Shown here: positions 23,956-33,419 of the stretch, piece by piece | Layout: every line of letters begins with the position of its first letter | Numbering within the stretch: position 1 is the stretch's first letter | DNA from: Thermoplasmatales archaeon | GTDB taxonomy: Archaea; Thermoplasmatota; E2; UBA202; JdFR-43 | Assembly: GCA_014361195.1 (NCBI GenBank) | Contig: JACIWA010000001.1 | Coordinates: 62,001 to 126,000 of the forward strand | Direction of reading: 5' to 3' | Length of the DNA: 64,000 nucleotides | Made by a program: the position numbers and the translations under genes | The notes under the pieces: model-generated | Database searches by the model: none | Seen by the model: only the letters and a program-made list of their open reading frames with translations | Told to the model about the DNA's origin: nothing

Positions 23956-26169
23956 ATGAATGGAAGGCATTTAGCATTTGCTCTAGCAATATTATTTTTT
24001 ATAATTTCACCGAGTATCTCCTTTTATTTTGTTCCTTCAATGAAGAAAATACCATCCAGCCTGAATGAAACCATATTTTATGAAGGAGAGCTCGGAATGC
24101 TCAACCCAAAAACCGCTTCTCTTGATTATAAAAATGTTGAAATTACAAGGAAAATAAGGAGCATAGGCTATGAGGGAAAAGTTCTTCTTATAAAAGAGGA
24201 AATAGAGGTTTTTGATAGATATAGCAAAGAAAAAATAAATGATTTATGCACGACAAATTTATATGGCATTGACCCCTACACCGCAAAAAACATTGAGGGT
24301 TTTGGAGATTTAGATAGAAGCGGCCAATGGATATTTCCAATAGGAGTGGAAAAAAGGGATTATCTTGTATGGAATACAGATCTCGATACCCCCTTCAGAA
24401 ATGGCTACATCACGAAGGAGGAGGCGCAGGCCCAGGGGAAATATGCAGGAGAGGAAAAGAGAGGAGGTATAAAGACTTATAAATTTTCGGGAGGACAGGA
24501 AAATGTGTTTTTTGGATATCTTCCTGATCTACCTGAAGTAAAAGTTTTTTATAGTGGGGATCTTACCGCCTGGGTTGAGCCAACTACTGGAACAATAGTT
24601 GATTTACAGAAACATATATGGCAATATGCTCATTTTCCAAATCTAAGGAAACTTCCTTCTAACCTTAATACAAGTGTTTTTTTGGACGGAAAAATTGTTA
24701 TTTTAAATACTTCAAATGCTCTTTATGAGAAAAGGAATTTGAGTGTATGTAACCATATAGAAACCCTGAAGAACTTTGAAAATTATTATATAATAAAAAA
24801 TGAGGTAATTGCAACTGATGAGAATGGCAAAAGAGTAGAGGACTTATGCTCTTATTCAGAAGATGCGGTGAATCCATATACAATGGAATTGATTGAGTTT
24901 TTATGCGGAAAAAAAGGATTGCTTACATTTCCAATAGGTGTTGAAAAGAAAGATTACGGGTTATGGAATCCTGATATAAAGGATGTATCGGATGTAAAAT
25001 TTGTGAGGGAGGAAGATATAGGAGGGCTAAAGGTTTATAGATATGAAAGTGAGGTGAAAAATTATTTTATGGGCAATAGAAGTGTGGAAGGATTAAGTGA
25101 TAGAGATATAAAACTTTACTACAGTGGAAAAACAAATTACTGGGTTGAGCCATCCACCGGTTTCATAGTTTATCTTGAAAAAGAAGGATGCATAGATGCA
25201 AGTTTTCCTGATTTACACACCATACCAGAAAATTTTGAAGCAAGCATAAAGATGGAGGGCAAGCTATGGATTGCATCTGTTATGAAGGATATAGAAATGG
25301 TGAGAAATTTAAAAGCGGAAAACTTGCATTGGGAGGATGGGAAAAAAGTTATTGTTATAAAGGATATAACTGAAACCAGGGATAAAAGAAATGGTGAGAA
25401 AATTGAAATGGCCTGCAAGGAAGAATATCATGGAGTTTATGCAGACACATGCGAGGAAGCAAAAAATTATGGAGATATGGAAAGAGAGGGGTTATTTACA
25501 TTCCCGCCAGGCGTTGAAAAAAGGGATTATCTAATGTGGAATACTGAAATAAATTTGCCATCGATAGTTTCATTTATAAGAGAAGAAGATCATGAAGGAA
25601 TTCATACCTATCTTTTCGAAACAAAAGAAGATAGATTTTTGTATGATTCAACACTTGGAATTAATTTAAGATATATAACTGAAACAAATTATTGGGTTGA
25701 ACCAAAAACAGGGCTCATTATTGACATGAATAAGAATTCGATTAAAAAAATAAATCCTCTTGAATTAATAGCTGGAATCAGAGGATTTCTGTGGGTTGAT
25801 ATATATAAATTAGAGTTATCTTTTAGTGAGGAAACAATTAAGGAAATGAGGGAGAAATCCGCTACTATGGCCCGCCTGCTCAATTTTTCATCCTCAAATA
25901 GTAGCATTGTCAGGATAAACCTGAAAACAAGGGATATTTTTGAGAATATTGAAAAAGCAAAAGAGCAAAAAAATCAGGTAGAGAAATTATCTGAAAATAA
26001 AGTAAAGGTGCTTGATTTAAGATACTGGATGAAGGAGAGGTCAGTAAATGAAATGGTGGAAGAAGCAAAAAAGGCGTCTTTCCTGCTGATTTTCTTACAG
26101 ATTGTAATTCCTTTGCTTTTAATTTTATTTGGTATAATTCTTCTAATTTATTGGATTAAAAACAGATAA
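23956..26169 (+). CDS. PorA/DUF3068-like exported protein with three repeated domains
   Basis: The roughly 737-residue protein has a hydrophobic N-terminal segment (LAFALAILFFIISPSISF) and a C-terminal transmembrane helix (LLIFLQIVIPLLLILFGIIL), the topology of DUF3068 (PorA-like) proteins. It contains three copies of the family domain in tandem. Each has a FPIGVEKRDYLVWNTD-type motif and ends with YWVEPTTGFIV-type residues (near 190, 420 and 610). Usual DUF3068 proteins have one domain. Most of the protein is predicted to lie outside the cell. The start follows the TATA-like box; the function is unknown. It lies directly right of the cassette array. Confidence 0.7.
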   Translation: MNGRHLAFALAILFFIISPSISFYFVPSMKKIPSSLNETIFYEGELGMLNPKTASLDYKNVEITRKIRSIGYEGKVLLIKEEIEVFDRYSKEKINDLCTTNLYGIDPYTAKNIEGFGDLDRSGQWIFPIGVEKRDYLVWNTDLDTPFRNGYITKEEAQAQGKYAGEEKRGGIKTYKFSGGQENVFFGYLPDLPEVKVFYSGDLTAWVEPTTGTIVDLQKHIWQYAHFPNLRKLPSNLNTSVFLDGKIVILNTSNALYEKRNLSVCNHIETLKNFENYYIIKNEVIATDENGKRVEDLCSYSEDAVNPYTMELIEFLCGKKGLLTFPIGVEKKDYGLWNPDIKDVSDVKFVREEDIGGLKVYRYESEVKNYFMGNRSVEGLSDRDIKLYYSGKTNYWVEPSTGFIVYLEKEGCIDASFPDLHTIPENFEASIKMEGKLWIASVMKDIEMVRNLKAENLHWEDGKKVIVIKDITETRDKRNGEKIEMACKEEYHGVYADTCEEAKNYGDMEREGLFTFPPGVEKRDYLMWNTEINLPSIVSFIREEDHEGIHTYLFETKEDRFLYDSTLGINLRYITETNYWVEPKTGLIIDMNKNSIKKINPLELIAGIRGFLWVDIYKLELSFSEETIKEMREKSATMARLLNFSSSNSSIVRINLKTRDIFENIEKAKEQKNQVEKLSENKVKVLDLRYWMKERSVNEMVEEAKKASFLLIFLQIVIPLLLILFGIILLIYWIKNR

Positions 26170-26171
26170 AC

Positions 26172-27971
26172 TTATCTAAATCTCGCTCTCTTACTCAGCA
26201 TAACTGGAAGTGAAAGAGGTCTGAAATTAAAGCCCTTCATTTTTTCCTTTATTAAAAGATTTAAATCCTTTAAACTTACTTCTTCTTTATCGCATTCAAA
26301 TCTATATCTTGGCCTGAATTTTCCTTCTTTCTCCTTCTCTCCATATACAATTATTATCGGTATCCATTCCTTCTCTGCGTCTCTTATCTTTTTTGAAACG
26401 CTCTCATCCCTGTCATCTATATCTATCCTTGCCTTTATCTTTCTAGCAATCTTTTTACAATCATCTAAGAAGGTTTCATTTACTGGAATTATTCTAACTT
26501 GAGTTGGAGCAAGCCAGAATGGAAAAGATGGCTTTATTCCTTTTTTAATTTTCATCGCTTCTTTTTCTAAAATTGCACAAACACATCTATCAATCCCCCC
26601 AGAAATTGATGCATGAAGCAAATATGGATATTTTCTCTCCCCGTTTTCATCTATATAGGTGATTTCAAATGATTTTGGATTATCAACATCTATCTGAACG
26701 GTTGAAAGAGCAAAAGATTTGCCAACTGAATCATTTAAATTTATTTCAAATTTTGTTACAAAATAGAAATATTTTTTATCCCACATTTCAACAAGCACAG
26801 GCTTCCCCCATATTTTAACAAGTGATACGAAAAAATCCTTATTTTTTTCAAAAAAATCCTTTACAAACCTCATTGCAACTTCCCCCTCTATCTCAATTAA
26901 TTTTGCCCACTCCATAGATAAAAGAAATTGCTTTTTAAACTCTTCCAAGGACTGCTTTTCATCCTTGCATATGGTATGCATATCAGGCATTGTAAATGCC
27001 CTCAACCTCTTAATTCCCGCAAGCTCACCATGCTGTTCCCTCCTGAAAGATTTTGCCAGCTCAAAAAACCTTATTGGAAGATTTTTATATGATATATGCA
27101 TCTCGTGTGCCATCAGATATTGCCCAAAGCAAGCAGCAAACCTCAAGAAAAATTCATCTCCTTTATCCCCCCTTACAACATACTGACGAGCTGGAAACTT
27201 CTTTATATATTTGCTCAGCGAGGGATGGCTTATATCATACATGATTGGCGTCTCCACCTCCATGGCGCCCGCGGAAAGGCACATCTCCTCGACTTTTTCT
27301 TCAAGCAATCTCTTTATCAGATAGCCTTTTGGATACCATTTCATATTTCCGTAATCTGATGCATTTTCATAACCTACAAGCTCATGCTCCTTCATCAATT
27401 TTATATGAGCGGGCTCCTCTTCTGATTTTCTGCTGCCAAAAGCTTCATACTCATAAAATATTTTTAGCTCTTCATGATTTGAAAAATCAAATTTTTCTGC
27501 TTCAATCAATTCTCCCTGAGGGGTGAGAATATACCATTCAGATTTTACTTCTTCTCCTTTCTCTTCCTTTTTGCACTGGATATGGCGGGATAGCTCAGAT
27601 AAAGGATGGCCCTTACAACTTATCTTGAAAGATTTATACCATCCAAATGGTGCCCTTTTTACATTGTAATCTCTTTTCAGCTCTTCCTCCATATTTTTCA
27701 TTATTTCAATTGCAATTTCAGGAGGAGCAAGCTCACTCGATAAATGCGCATAAGGATAGAGCATTATGTTTTTTGTATTAATCATCATTGCAACATTTCT
27801 TATTTCATTGCATGCTACTTCATAAGCTTCATCATCTTTTTCAACAGAAATAAAAGAAACAAGAGCATCTTCCATCCTGTCTTTTTTCTTATCTGTTTCT
27901 TCCGCTTTTTCAATCGCTTTTTCTTTAATCTCGTATTCCATGAAATCAGCGTGAATGAATAATATCCTCAT
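26172..27971 (-). CDS. thrS: Threonyl-tRNA synthetase, archaeal type
   Basis: The roughly 599-residue enzyme charges tRNA-Thr. It begins with the archaeal editing domain (MRILFIHADFMEYEI, later KRAPFGWYKSFKISCKGHPL) that removes Ser-tRNA. The class II catalytic core has FAACFGQYLMAHEM, FRREQHGELAGIKRLRAFT with motif 2, and LLHASISGGIDR with motif 3, including the zinc-ligand Cys and His residues. A C-terminal anticodon-binding domain follows (PVNETFLDDCKKIARKIKAR). I use the internal ATG at 27971 because the editing domain always starts with this MRxLxIHAD strand and a strong TATA box lies 25 nt upstream. Confidence 0.95.
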   Translation of the reverse strand: MRILFIHADFMEYEIKEKAIEKAEETDKKKDRMEDALVSFISVEKDDEAYEVACNEIRNVAMMINTKNIMLYPYAHLSSELAPPEIAIEIMKNMEEELKRDYNVKRAPFGWYKSFKISCKGHPLSELSRHIQCKKEEKGEEVKSEWYILTPQGELIEAEKFDFSNHEELKIFYEYEAFGSRKSEEEPAHIKLMKEHELVGYENASDYGNMKWYPKGYLIKRLLEEKVEEMCLSAGAMEVETPIMYDISHPSLSKYIKKFPARQYVVRGDKGDEFFLRFAACFGQYLMAHEMHISYKNLPIRFFELAKSFRREQHGELAGIKRLRAFTMPDMHTICKDEKQSLEEFKKQFLLSMEWAKLIEIEGEVAMRFVKDFFEKNKDFFVSLVKIWGKPVLVEMWDKKYFYFVTKFEINLNDSVGKSFALSTVQIDVDNPKSFEITYIDENGERKYPYLLHASISGGIDRCVCAILEKEAMKIKKGIKPSFPFWLAPTQVRIIPVNETFLDDCKKIARKIKARIDIDDRDESVSKKIRDAEKEWIPIIIVYGEKEKEGKFRPRYRFECDKEEVSLKDLNLLIKEKMKGFNFRPLSLPVMLSKRARFR

Positions 27972-27990
27972 GAAGGTAAAAACTTGAGTC

Positions 27991-28000
27991 ATATAAAAAT
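27991..28000 (-). promoter_or_regulatory. TATA box for thrS
   Basis: The reverse strand reads ATTTTTATAT, centred about 25 nt before the ATG at 27971, so the mRNA is probably leaderless. Confidence 0.55.
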
Positions 28001-28051
28001 TTAAGCAAAACTTCACAGCAAAATAAATAAATTGTTTTCTAATTATGAAAT

Positions 28052-28273
28052 ATGAAAATAGAAATAAAGATAGAGGGGGAAAGCATACAGGAGCTGGTTG
28101 GAGAAATAAGGAAGCTTGTGGAGATGAATAGAGAAGAAATAAAAAAACTTCTGCAAATTATAGGAGAAGAGGCAATAGCGGTTTTAAATGATGAAAAAAT
28201 ACTTGAAAAAGGAGCGGAGCTATATATAAAGCTGAACAGAGAAATAAATTTAAAATATAGAGAAGAAAAGTGA
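28052..28273 (+). CDS. Small charged helical hypothetical protein
   Basis: I do not recognise this 73-residue protein. A short beta start (KIEIKIEGESIQEL) is followed by amphipathic helices rich in Glu and Lys. An AAATAAATAAATT box lies about 25 nt upstream, and the phosphoesterase gene starts one base after its stop, so it is probably a real first gene of a two-gene operon. Confidence 0.5.
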   Translation: MKIEIKIEGESIQELVGEIRKLVEMNREEIKKLLQIIGEEAIAVLNDEKILEKGAELYIKLNREINLKYREEK

Positions 28274-28274
28274 T

Positions 28275-28823
28275 ATGATTATTATTTGTGCTGCTGATTT
28301 TCACGGCAAAAAGGAGAAATATGAAAATTTTATCAAAGGGATAAAGAATGAGATGCCAGATATTGGTATAATAGCTGGGGATCTTGGATTTATAAATGAG
28401 GAAATTTTTAATGGGATAGATTTGCAAATTTATGCGGTTTATGGAAATACAGATTCGGAGCTAAAATATAAAAAAATAAAGTTCATTGATGAAAAAAGGC
28501 TAGAAATAAATTCTATGAAAATTTGCGGGGTAAAGAAATTTTTCACGGAAAAAGAAGGAATAGATATAGTTGTAAGCCATTATCCTCCTTATAAAACGAA
28601 GGATAAAGCATTTTTTGGGATGCATATTGGAGACAAAAGTTTAAGAAAAATTATGGAAGAAAAAAAGCCCTCATATATTATATGTGGACATGTACATGAA
28701 GATGCAGGATATGGAAAATTTGGAGATACAATTGTTGTAAACAGTAGTGTTGGAAAATCTGGAGAATATACAATTATTGATACAGAGAAAAAAGAAATAA
28801 TTATGGTTGGATATGATGCCTGA
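28275..28823 (+). CDS. Calcineurin-like metallophosphoesterase (YfcE-type)
   Basis: The 182-residue protein has the metallophosphoesterase motifs in order: ICAADFHGK (DxH), IIAGDLGF (GD), VYGNTDSE (GNxD), VVSHYPPY (a GH-type strand with His) and ICGHVHEDAG (GHxH). The short length and motif set fit the YfcE/MJ0936-like phosphodiesterases. The substrate is unknown. The 3' end overlaps the convergent archaeosine synthase gene by 23 nt. Confidence 0.8.
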   Translation: MIIICAADFHGKKEKYENFIKGIKNEMPDIGIIAGDLGFINEEIFNGIDLQIYAVYGNTDSELKYKKIKFIDEKRLEINSMKICGVKKFFTEKEGIDIVVSHYPPYKTKDKAFFGMHIGDKSLRKIMEEKKPSYIICGHVHEDAGYGKFGDTIVVNSSVGKSGEYTIIDTEKKEIIMVGYDA

Positions 28824-30537
28824 CTTTTACAGCTTCTCCACTCGAGCTTTCCACCATCTCCTCTGAATTCATTTTTGCAACCCCAACCGCCCTCACTTCA
28901 TTTTCATGAAAAACAATCACTTCATCCCCCACCCTTATCTTTTCGTCCGCATCCACCACCCCGCAGGCAAAAATGCTCCCTTTTGGATAAAAATCCTCTA
29001 TCTCCACCCAATAATTTTTACCCATTTTCTTTCCTCCTTCAATAGTTAAAGAAAAAAGACCTCTCTCTGGAACAAATGAAGCAATTTGTTTACCCTCATA
29101 ATATAACTTATAGTGTGGAAAATTACCTCTTACAACACACTTCTCCATGAACTTTTCTGGATTTGAAAACTGAAAATAAAGCATTGAAAAAACATTTTCA
29201 TAATCCCTTCTCTCTTTACTTACATATTCAAAATTCTCGCAGATTTTCAAAGCGTTTGACAAATTTTTAAGCGAAGAAGGTGAAACAGGATGATCAATAC
29301 AGGTATTGATTGCATCTATTTCAAGAATGGATGATATAGGGGGCGAGAGGTGATTTATTATTACTTCATAATTGTTTTTAAAAATGAATTTTTCAAAGCA
29401 TTTCTTTATTATATCAATTTCTTCCTTATCCCAGTGACCGATTGTTGAGATATCATAATGAGCGGATGGGTATGTATATTCAAGCTCTCTTGGAACAATT
29501 GCAAGAGGAGAGGTTACTATAACTTCATGTATAACATTTCTATTTTTGAATGAAGAGATCAATTCTATAAATTTTTTATGAGACTTTGATTTTGAATAAG
29601 GTTTTTTTGAAGAACATGGGAGAAGCAAAAGTATTTTCGCTGATTGCGGTTTCCTGTAAATATTGCAAATTCTTTCTCTAAATCTCAAAATATCCGGCCT
29701 ATAAAAGGAGTATAGAGAGGCAATTATTTTTTTTCCATTTATCGGATATCTTTTTTCCTGATAGGAATATTTTTCAATATCCATAATTCTTATTATTGAA
29801 GCAAGATGCGTGGAAAAATGAATTTTTGATTCAACATATTCCCTTAAGTTGCCATTTGCTATATACTCCCTTACTTTTATCAGCTCATTTTTCATTACTT
29901 CATAATTGTGAAAAAGCAAATCTTCAAAATTTTCTATACCATTTTTACAGTATGCACAGGAACAAGGATATTCTTTTAATTCATCTAAATTAAATTCACT
30001 TTCGGAAGTAAAATATATTTTCTTTCTGCTTTTAAAAATTAAATCAACAGAATCAAAAAGATCAATTCCACAGTAGGAAAGAATTGGAAGATTTAATGGA
30101 TTTGCTATCGCAGGCGCATATAGAACTTTATAACCTATTTTACCTCTTATCTCAGCCAAATAATCAACAAAATCTCTTGGATTTGAATAAGCTTCCTTTG
30201 AATTTGCCATCACATATATCTTTTCTTCTTTTTGGCAAGAGTTTTTGGATACAAAACTAAAGAAATCATTTTCCGCCAGAAAACGGGGGAAATCCTCACC
30301 AAAAAAATAAGGGTAGGATAAGGAAGGAGGGATGCAGAACTTGCATTCTTCAGGATAAAAAAAACTTCCTCCTAACCCTATTTCTTCCCCCAGTTTAACT
30401 TCCGAAAATTCAGGTGGCTTTATTCTCTTTGAAGAATACCATAGAATATTTGGAATCTTTATTTTTTTATTTTCTATTTCAATATAGCCCGCTCTTGTAT
30501 TACAACTTCTTGCTTCTATTTCAAGTTTAAGACTCAT
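28801..30537 (-). CDS. arcS: Archaeosine synthase (ArcS/TgtA2-like)
   Basis: ArcS converts preQ0 at position 15 of archaeal tRNAs toward archaeosine. The 578-residue protein has a degenerate TGT-like N-terminal domain with a Cys group CSCAYC near residue 192. The diagnostic ArcS motif PCSSKKPYSKSKSH is at residues 307-320. A C-terminal PUA domain is present (VGDEVIVFHENEVRAVGVAK). TGT itself is not in this window. The ATG overlaps the stop of the upstream dehydrogenase gene (ATGA), so it is part of that operon. Confidence 0.85.
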   Translation of the reverse strand: MSLKLEIEARSCNTRAGYIEIENKKIKIPNILWYSSKRIKPPEFSEVKLGEEIGLGGSFFYPEECKFCIPPSLSYPYFFGEDFPRFLAENDFFSFVSKNSCQKEEKIYVMANSKEAYSNPRDFVDYLAEIRGKIGYKVLYAPAIANPLNLPILSYCGIDLFDSVDLIFKSRKKIYFTSESEFNLDELKEYPCSCAYCKNGIENFEDLLFHNYEVMKNELIKVREYIANGNLREYVESKIHFSTHLASIIRIMDIEKYSYQEKRYPINGKKIIASLYSFYRPDILRFRERICNIYRKPQSAKILLLLPCSSKKPYSKSKSHKKFIELISSFKNRNVIHEVIVTSPLAIVPRELEYTYPSAHYDISTIGHWDKEEIDIIKKCFEKFIFKNNYEVIINHLSPPISSILEIDAINTCIDHPVSPSSLKNLSNALKICENFEYVSKERRDYENVFSMLYFQFSNPEKFMEKCVVRGNFPHYKLYYEGKQIASFVPERGLFSLTIEGGKKMGKNYWVEIEDFYPKGSIFACGVVDADEKIRVGDEVIVFHENEVRAVGVAKMNSEEMVESSSGEAVKVRHHIQP

Positions 30538-31481
30538 CTCTTAATTAAATTTTTGTTCACCCAGTAGTCAGGCTCCTCCCCATCCAGCGCTTTTAATATT
30601 TGCTCCGCGCAGATTATACCCGCCCTCTCCTGCCCTTCAATGGTGGATGCTCCTATATGAGGAGTGAATATAGCATTTTCTAGCTCAAAAAGAGGGGATT
30701 TTTCAGGGGGCTCTTTTTCATATACATCAATGGCAGCTCCCGCTATCTTTTTTTCTTTCAGGAATTTATACAATGCTTCTTCATCCACAATTCCTCCTCT
30801 AGAGCAATTTATGAGGAAAGCACTTTTTTTCATTAAAGAAAGCATTCTTTCATTGACCATATGGTGGGTATCTTTTGTTTTTGGGATATGAATCGAAACA
30901 AAATCTGCCTCGCTGAAAATTTTTTCAATGCTCTTCAATTTTGCCCCCATTTTCCTTGCTTTTTCTTCAGTGCAATTCGGACTATATACAAGAACATTCA
31001 TTCCTATGGCATTTGCAATTTTTGCTACTTCCTGAGCAATATTTCCGGAGCCAATTAAACCGAGAGTTTTTCCATATAGCTCTATCCCTTCCATTTCCTT
31101 TTTTGCCCATATTCCTTTCCTCATTGTTGCATCGCCATAGCATATTTTTCTTGCAAGTGCAAACATAAAGCCAATTGTTAATTCCGCAACTGAGTGAGTT
31201 GTTCCAGTGGGTGAGTTAACAACAATTATTCCTTTCTTTGATGCGGTTTCAACATCTATGTTATCAACTCCTATCCCCGCCCTTCCGATAACCTTCAGCT
31301 TTTTTGCATTTTCTATGATTTCCTTTGTAACCTTTGTTGCGCTCCTCACCATCAAAGCATCATATTCTCCTATTTCTCTTGCAAGCTCCTCGCCTCTCAG
31401 CTCTTTGAAATACACTTCATGCCTCTCTCTCAATTTTTTAATTGCCTCTTCCGATACCTTATCAGTAACTATTATTTTCAT
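30534..31481 (-). CDS. serA: D-3-phosphoglycerate dehydrogenase-like 2-hydroxyacid dehydrogenase
   Basis: The 315-residue protein is a D-isomer-specific 2-hydroxyacid dehydrogenase, closest to SerA, the first enzyme of serine synthesis. It has VIGRAGIGVDNIDVE, the NAD-binding LGLIGSGNIAQEVAKIA, NCSRGGIVDEEAL and the catalytic PHIGASTIEGQE. There is no C-terminal ACT domain, so it matches the short form. I choose the ATG at 31481 because GGTGAG lies 4 nt before it and the protein start IIVTDKVSEEAI fits the family. The exact substrate is not proved by sequence. Confidence 0.8.
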   Translation of the reverse strand: MKIIVTDKVSEEAIKKLRERHEVYFKELRGEELAREIGEYDALMVRSATKVTKEIIENAKKLKVIGRAGIGVDNIDVETASKKGIIVVNSPTGTTHSVAELTIGFMFALARKICYGDATMRKGIWAKKEMEGIELYGKTLGLIGSGNIAQEVAKIANAIGMNVLVYSPNCTEEKARKMGAKLKSIEKIFSEADFVSIHIPKTKDTHHMVNERMLSLMKKSAFLINCSRGGIVDEEALYKFLKEKKIAGAAIDVYEKEPPEKSPLFELENAIFTPHIGASTIEGQERAGIICAEQILKALDGEEPDYWVNKNLIKR

Positions 31482-31485
31482 TTTC

Positions 31486-32247
31486 TCACCTTTCACTAAT
31501 CGATAATTTCTTTAAATTTTTTACTGCTCCAAGATTTGTACCATCTAAAAGATAAACGCAGGAATTTTCAATATCCGCAATTTTCGGAATCGGCCCATCC
31601 AGCTTCTCCATATTTACGGCGGTGCCGCCGCACAGCAAATTGAAGGAGGGCATTATTATAAAATTCATTTTTTTATTCCATCTAATATATCTATTTAAAT
31701 TTTTATTCAAACTTCCTCTTACCCAGCATGGTTTTGTGTAATATCCATAATTGCTTTTAATTTTTATTACAGGATGAAGATGTGCAAAAATAATATTTTT
31801 TCCGCTCATTAAATCTTGCGATGGCCAGGCGTGCCCGTGAGCAAATGAAATTTTGCCCATTTTGAAACCTCTTGCATTGTATATATCAGCTCTTTTGCTT
31901 CTTAAAAATGCATCGTGATTACCTTTAACAATTATTATCTCGACAAGTTCGCTCAATCTTTTCAAAAAAAATCTGACTTCTTTTCTTTCTTTTTCCATAA
32001 AATACTTATTTTCTCCGCCAGAGGAAGCGGATATCACATGTTTTAAATCCCCAACAATTATCAGCTTATTTGCATTATTTTTTTCAATTAAAGACTCTAT
32101 TCTTTTCAAAATATTAGATGTCTGGATTGGAATGTTTATGCCATGGAGGTGGTATTCAAATTCTATACCTAAATGTAGATCTGCTATCACAATTGCCTTT
32201 TCCTTTTTTATATAAAGAGCCCTTTCATTGATTAAGGGACATATCAT
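31486..32247 (-). CDS. Metallophosphoesterase (COG1407-type)
   Basis: The 253-residue protein has the phosphoesterase motifs IADLHLGIEFEYHLHG (DxHxG), IVGDLKHV (GD), VKGNHDAFL (GNHD), SFAHGHAWP and IFAHLHPVIKI. This pattern is that of archaeal ICC-like phosphoesterases, COG1407, which often accompany DNA-repair helicases elsewhere; none is seen here. The gene is between a membrane-protein gene, whose end it overlaps by 4 nt, and serA. The substrate is unknown. Confidence 0.8.
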   Translation of the reverse strand: MICPLINERALYIKKEKAIVIADLHLGIEFEYHLHGINIPIQTSNILKRIESLIEKNNANKLIIVGDLKHVISASSGGENKYFMEKERKEVRFFLKRLSELVEIIIVKGNHDAFLRSKRADIYNARGFKMGKISFAHGHAWPSQDLMSGKNIIFAHLHPVIKIKSNYGYYTKPCWVRGSLNKNLNRYIRWNKKMNFIIMPSFNLLCGGTAVNMEKLDGPIPKIADIENSCVYLLDGTNLGAVKNLKKLSISER

Positions 32248-33332
32248 GTTAACCTCACAAATTGTAAATAATATTTGAGAAAAGGAGATAGAGTGATATT
32301 CATAAGAAAAGGAAGAAAAATTATTCCCAGTATAAAAATCATCGAGAAGCCAACAAAGCGTGCAATTGCCCTTCCAATATTGTGCATTCCAAAGAATTCA
32401 AAAATTGAGGAAATTGCAATTCTTATAGGAAAGCCAATTAACGCAAAGGTGAAAATATAAAGGATTAATGAAAAGGAAAATTTTATAAAATTTTTTAAAT
32501 CGAAGATATCAAGCCCAACAATTCTTTTAATTTCGCAATTCCAGAGGAATATTGAAATGCAGAAAAAGAAGATAGAGGAAGTTATAGAAAAACCGAGATA
32601 ATCTTTATCTTCTTCAACCTGCTCTTTCTTAAAAAATAAGGAAAATATAAATATTATGAAGGAAAAAATCCAGATATAAATAAGCCATCTATAACTGAAT
32701 TTTTCATAAAATTTATTATCTATGAAAATAGCTTTTGCTTCTCCATAGAATTTCTTTTCATTTGTACTATATTTTCCTTCTCCAGTGAAAAAAATAAAGG
32801 AAAAATTTTTGTTCTCTTTCACAAAAAAATTTCCATTTTTTGCAAGAACAAAACTTTTTGGCTCAATAGGCATCAAATTTTTTATTTCCATTTCCTTCTC
32901 GCTTTCATTCAAATAAATTATTTCATAGGGAAAGATAGTAATCTCTCCTTCAATCTCTCCCCTGATTATTTCATAAAATTTTTTTTCATCATCGAATGTG
33001 ACATAGCATTCATTGCCTTGAAAATATGTTCTATTTGTAATGAACTTATCCGAAATAAAAATTTTATCGCATTTAAAATTTATTTTTTCTTCAAGATAAA
33101 TCTCCTTTGTAGAATTTTTTATCTCCATGTTATTATAAACAGCGGTGAAATTTTTGGAAGAAATTGCGGAAGCAATGCCACTTATATTTCCAAAAAGCAT
33201 CATTTCGCCTTTTATTTCAATTTTTGTAGAAGGATAAAATTTAATTCCCTCAGGAAAAACCTTTATGAAAATGAAGGAAGAAATCAGAAATATAAAAATT
33301 GATAAAGTTGTTATTTTAGCTCCTTTGCCCAT
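32244..33332 (-). CDS. Multi-pass membrane protein of unknown function
   Basis: I do not recognise this 362-residue protein. An N-terminal helix (ITTLSIFIFLISSFIFI) is followed by about 190 extracytoplasmic, beta-rich residues. About five helices then fill the C-terminal half (WLIYIWIFSFIIFIFSLFF, SSIFFFCISIFLW and others). The layout loosely resembles TMEM43/DUF1625-like proteins, but no signature is clear enough. It is the first gene of the minus-strand operon leading to the phosphoesterase, serA and arcS. Confidence 0.5.
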   Translation of the reverse strand: MGKGAKITTLSIFIFLISSFIFIKVFPEGIKFYPSTKIEIKGEMMLFGNISGIASAISSKNFTAVYNNMEIKNSTKEIYLEEKINFKCDKIFISDKFITNRTYFQGNECYVTFDDEKKFYEIIRGEIEGEITIFPYEIIYLNESEKEMEIKNLMPIEPKSFVLAKNGNFFVKENKNFSFIFFTGEGKYSTNEKKFYGEAKAIFIDNKFYEKFSYRWLIYIWIFSFIIFIFSLFFKKEQVEEDKDYLGFSITSSIFFFCISIFLWNCEIKRIVGLDIFDLKNFIKFSFSLILYIFTFALIGFPIRIAISSIFEFFGMHNIGRAIARFVGFSMIFILGIIFLPFLMNITLSPFLKYYLQFVRLT

Positions 33333-33390
33333 GAAAATATATGTGTGTTTATAAATAAACTTAACTATTGGTTTAAAATTTCAAAAAAGA

Positions 33391-33400
33391 ATTTATATGA
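33391..33400 (+). promoter_or_regulatory. TATA box for the histidine kinase gene
   Basis: ATTTATATGA is centred about 25 nt before the ATG at 33420, consistent with a leaderless transcript. Confidence 0.5.
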
Positions 33401-33419
33401 GAAAAATATTTAGCAAAAA

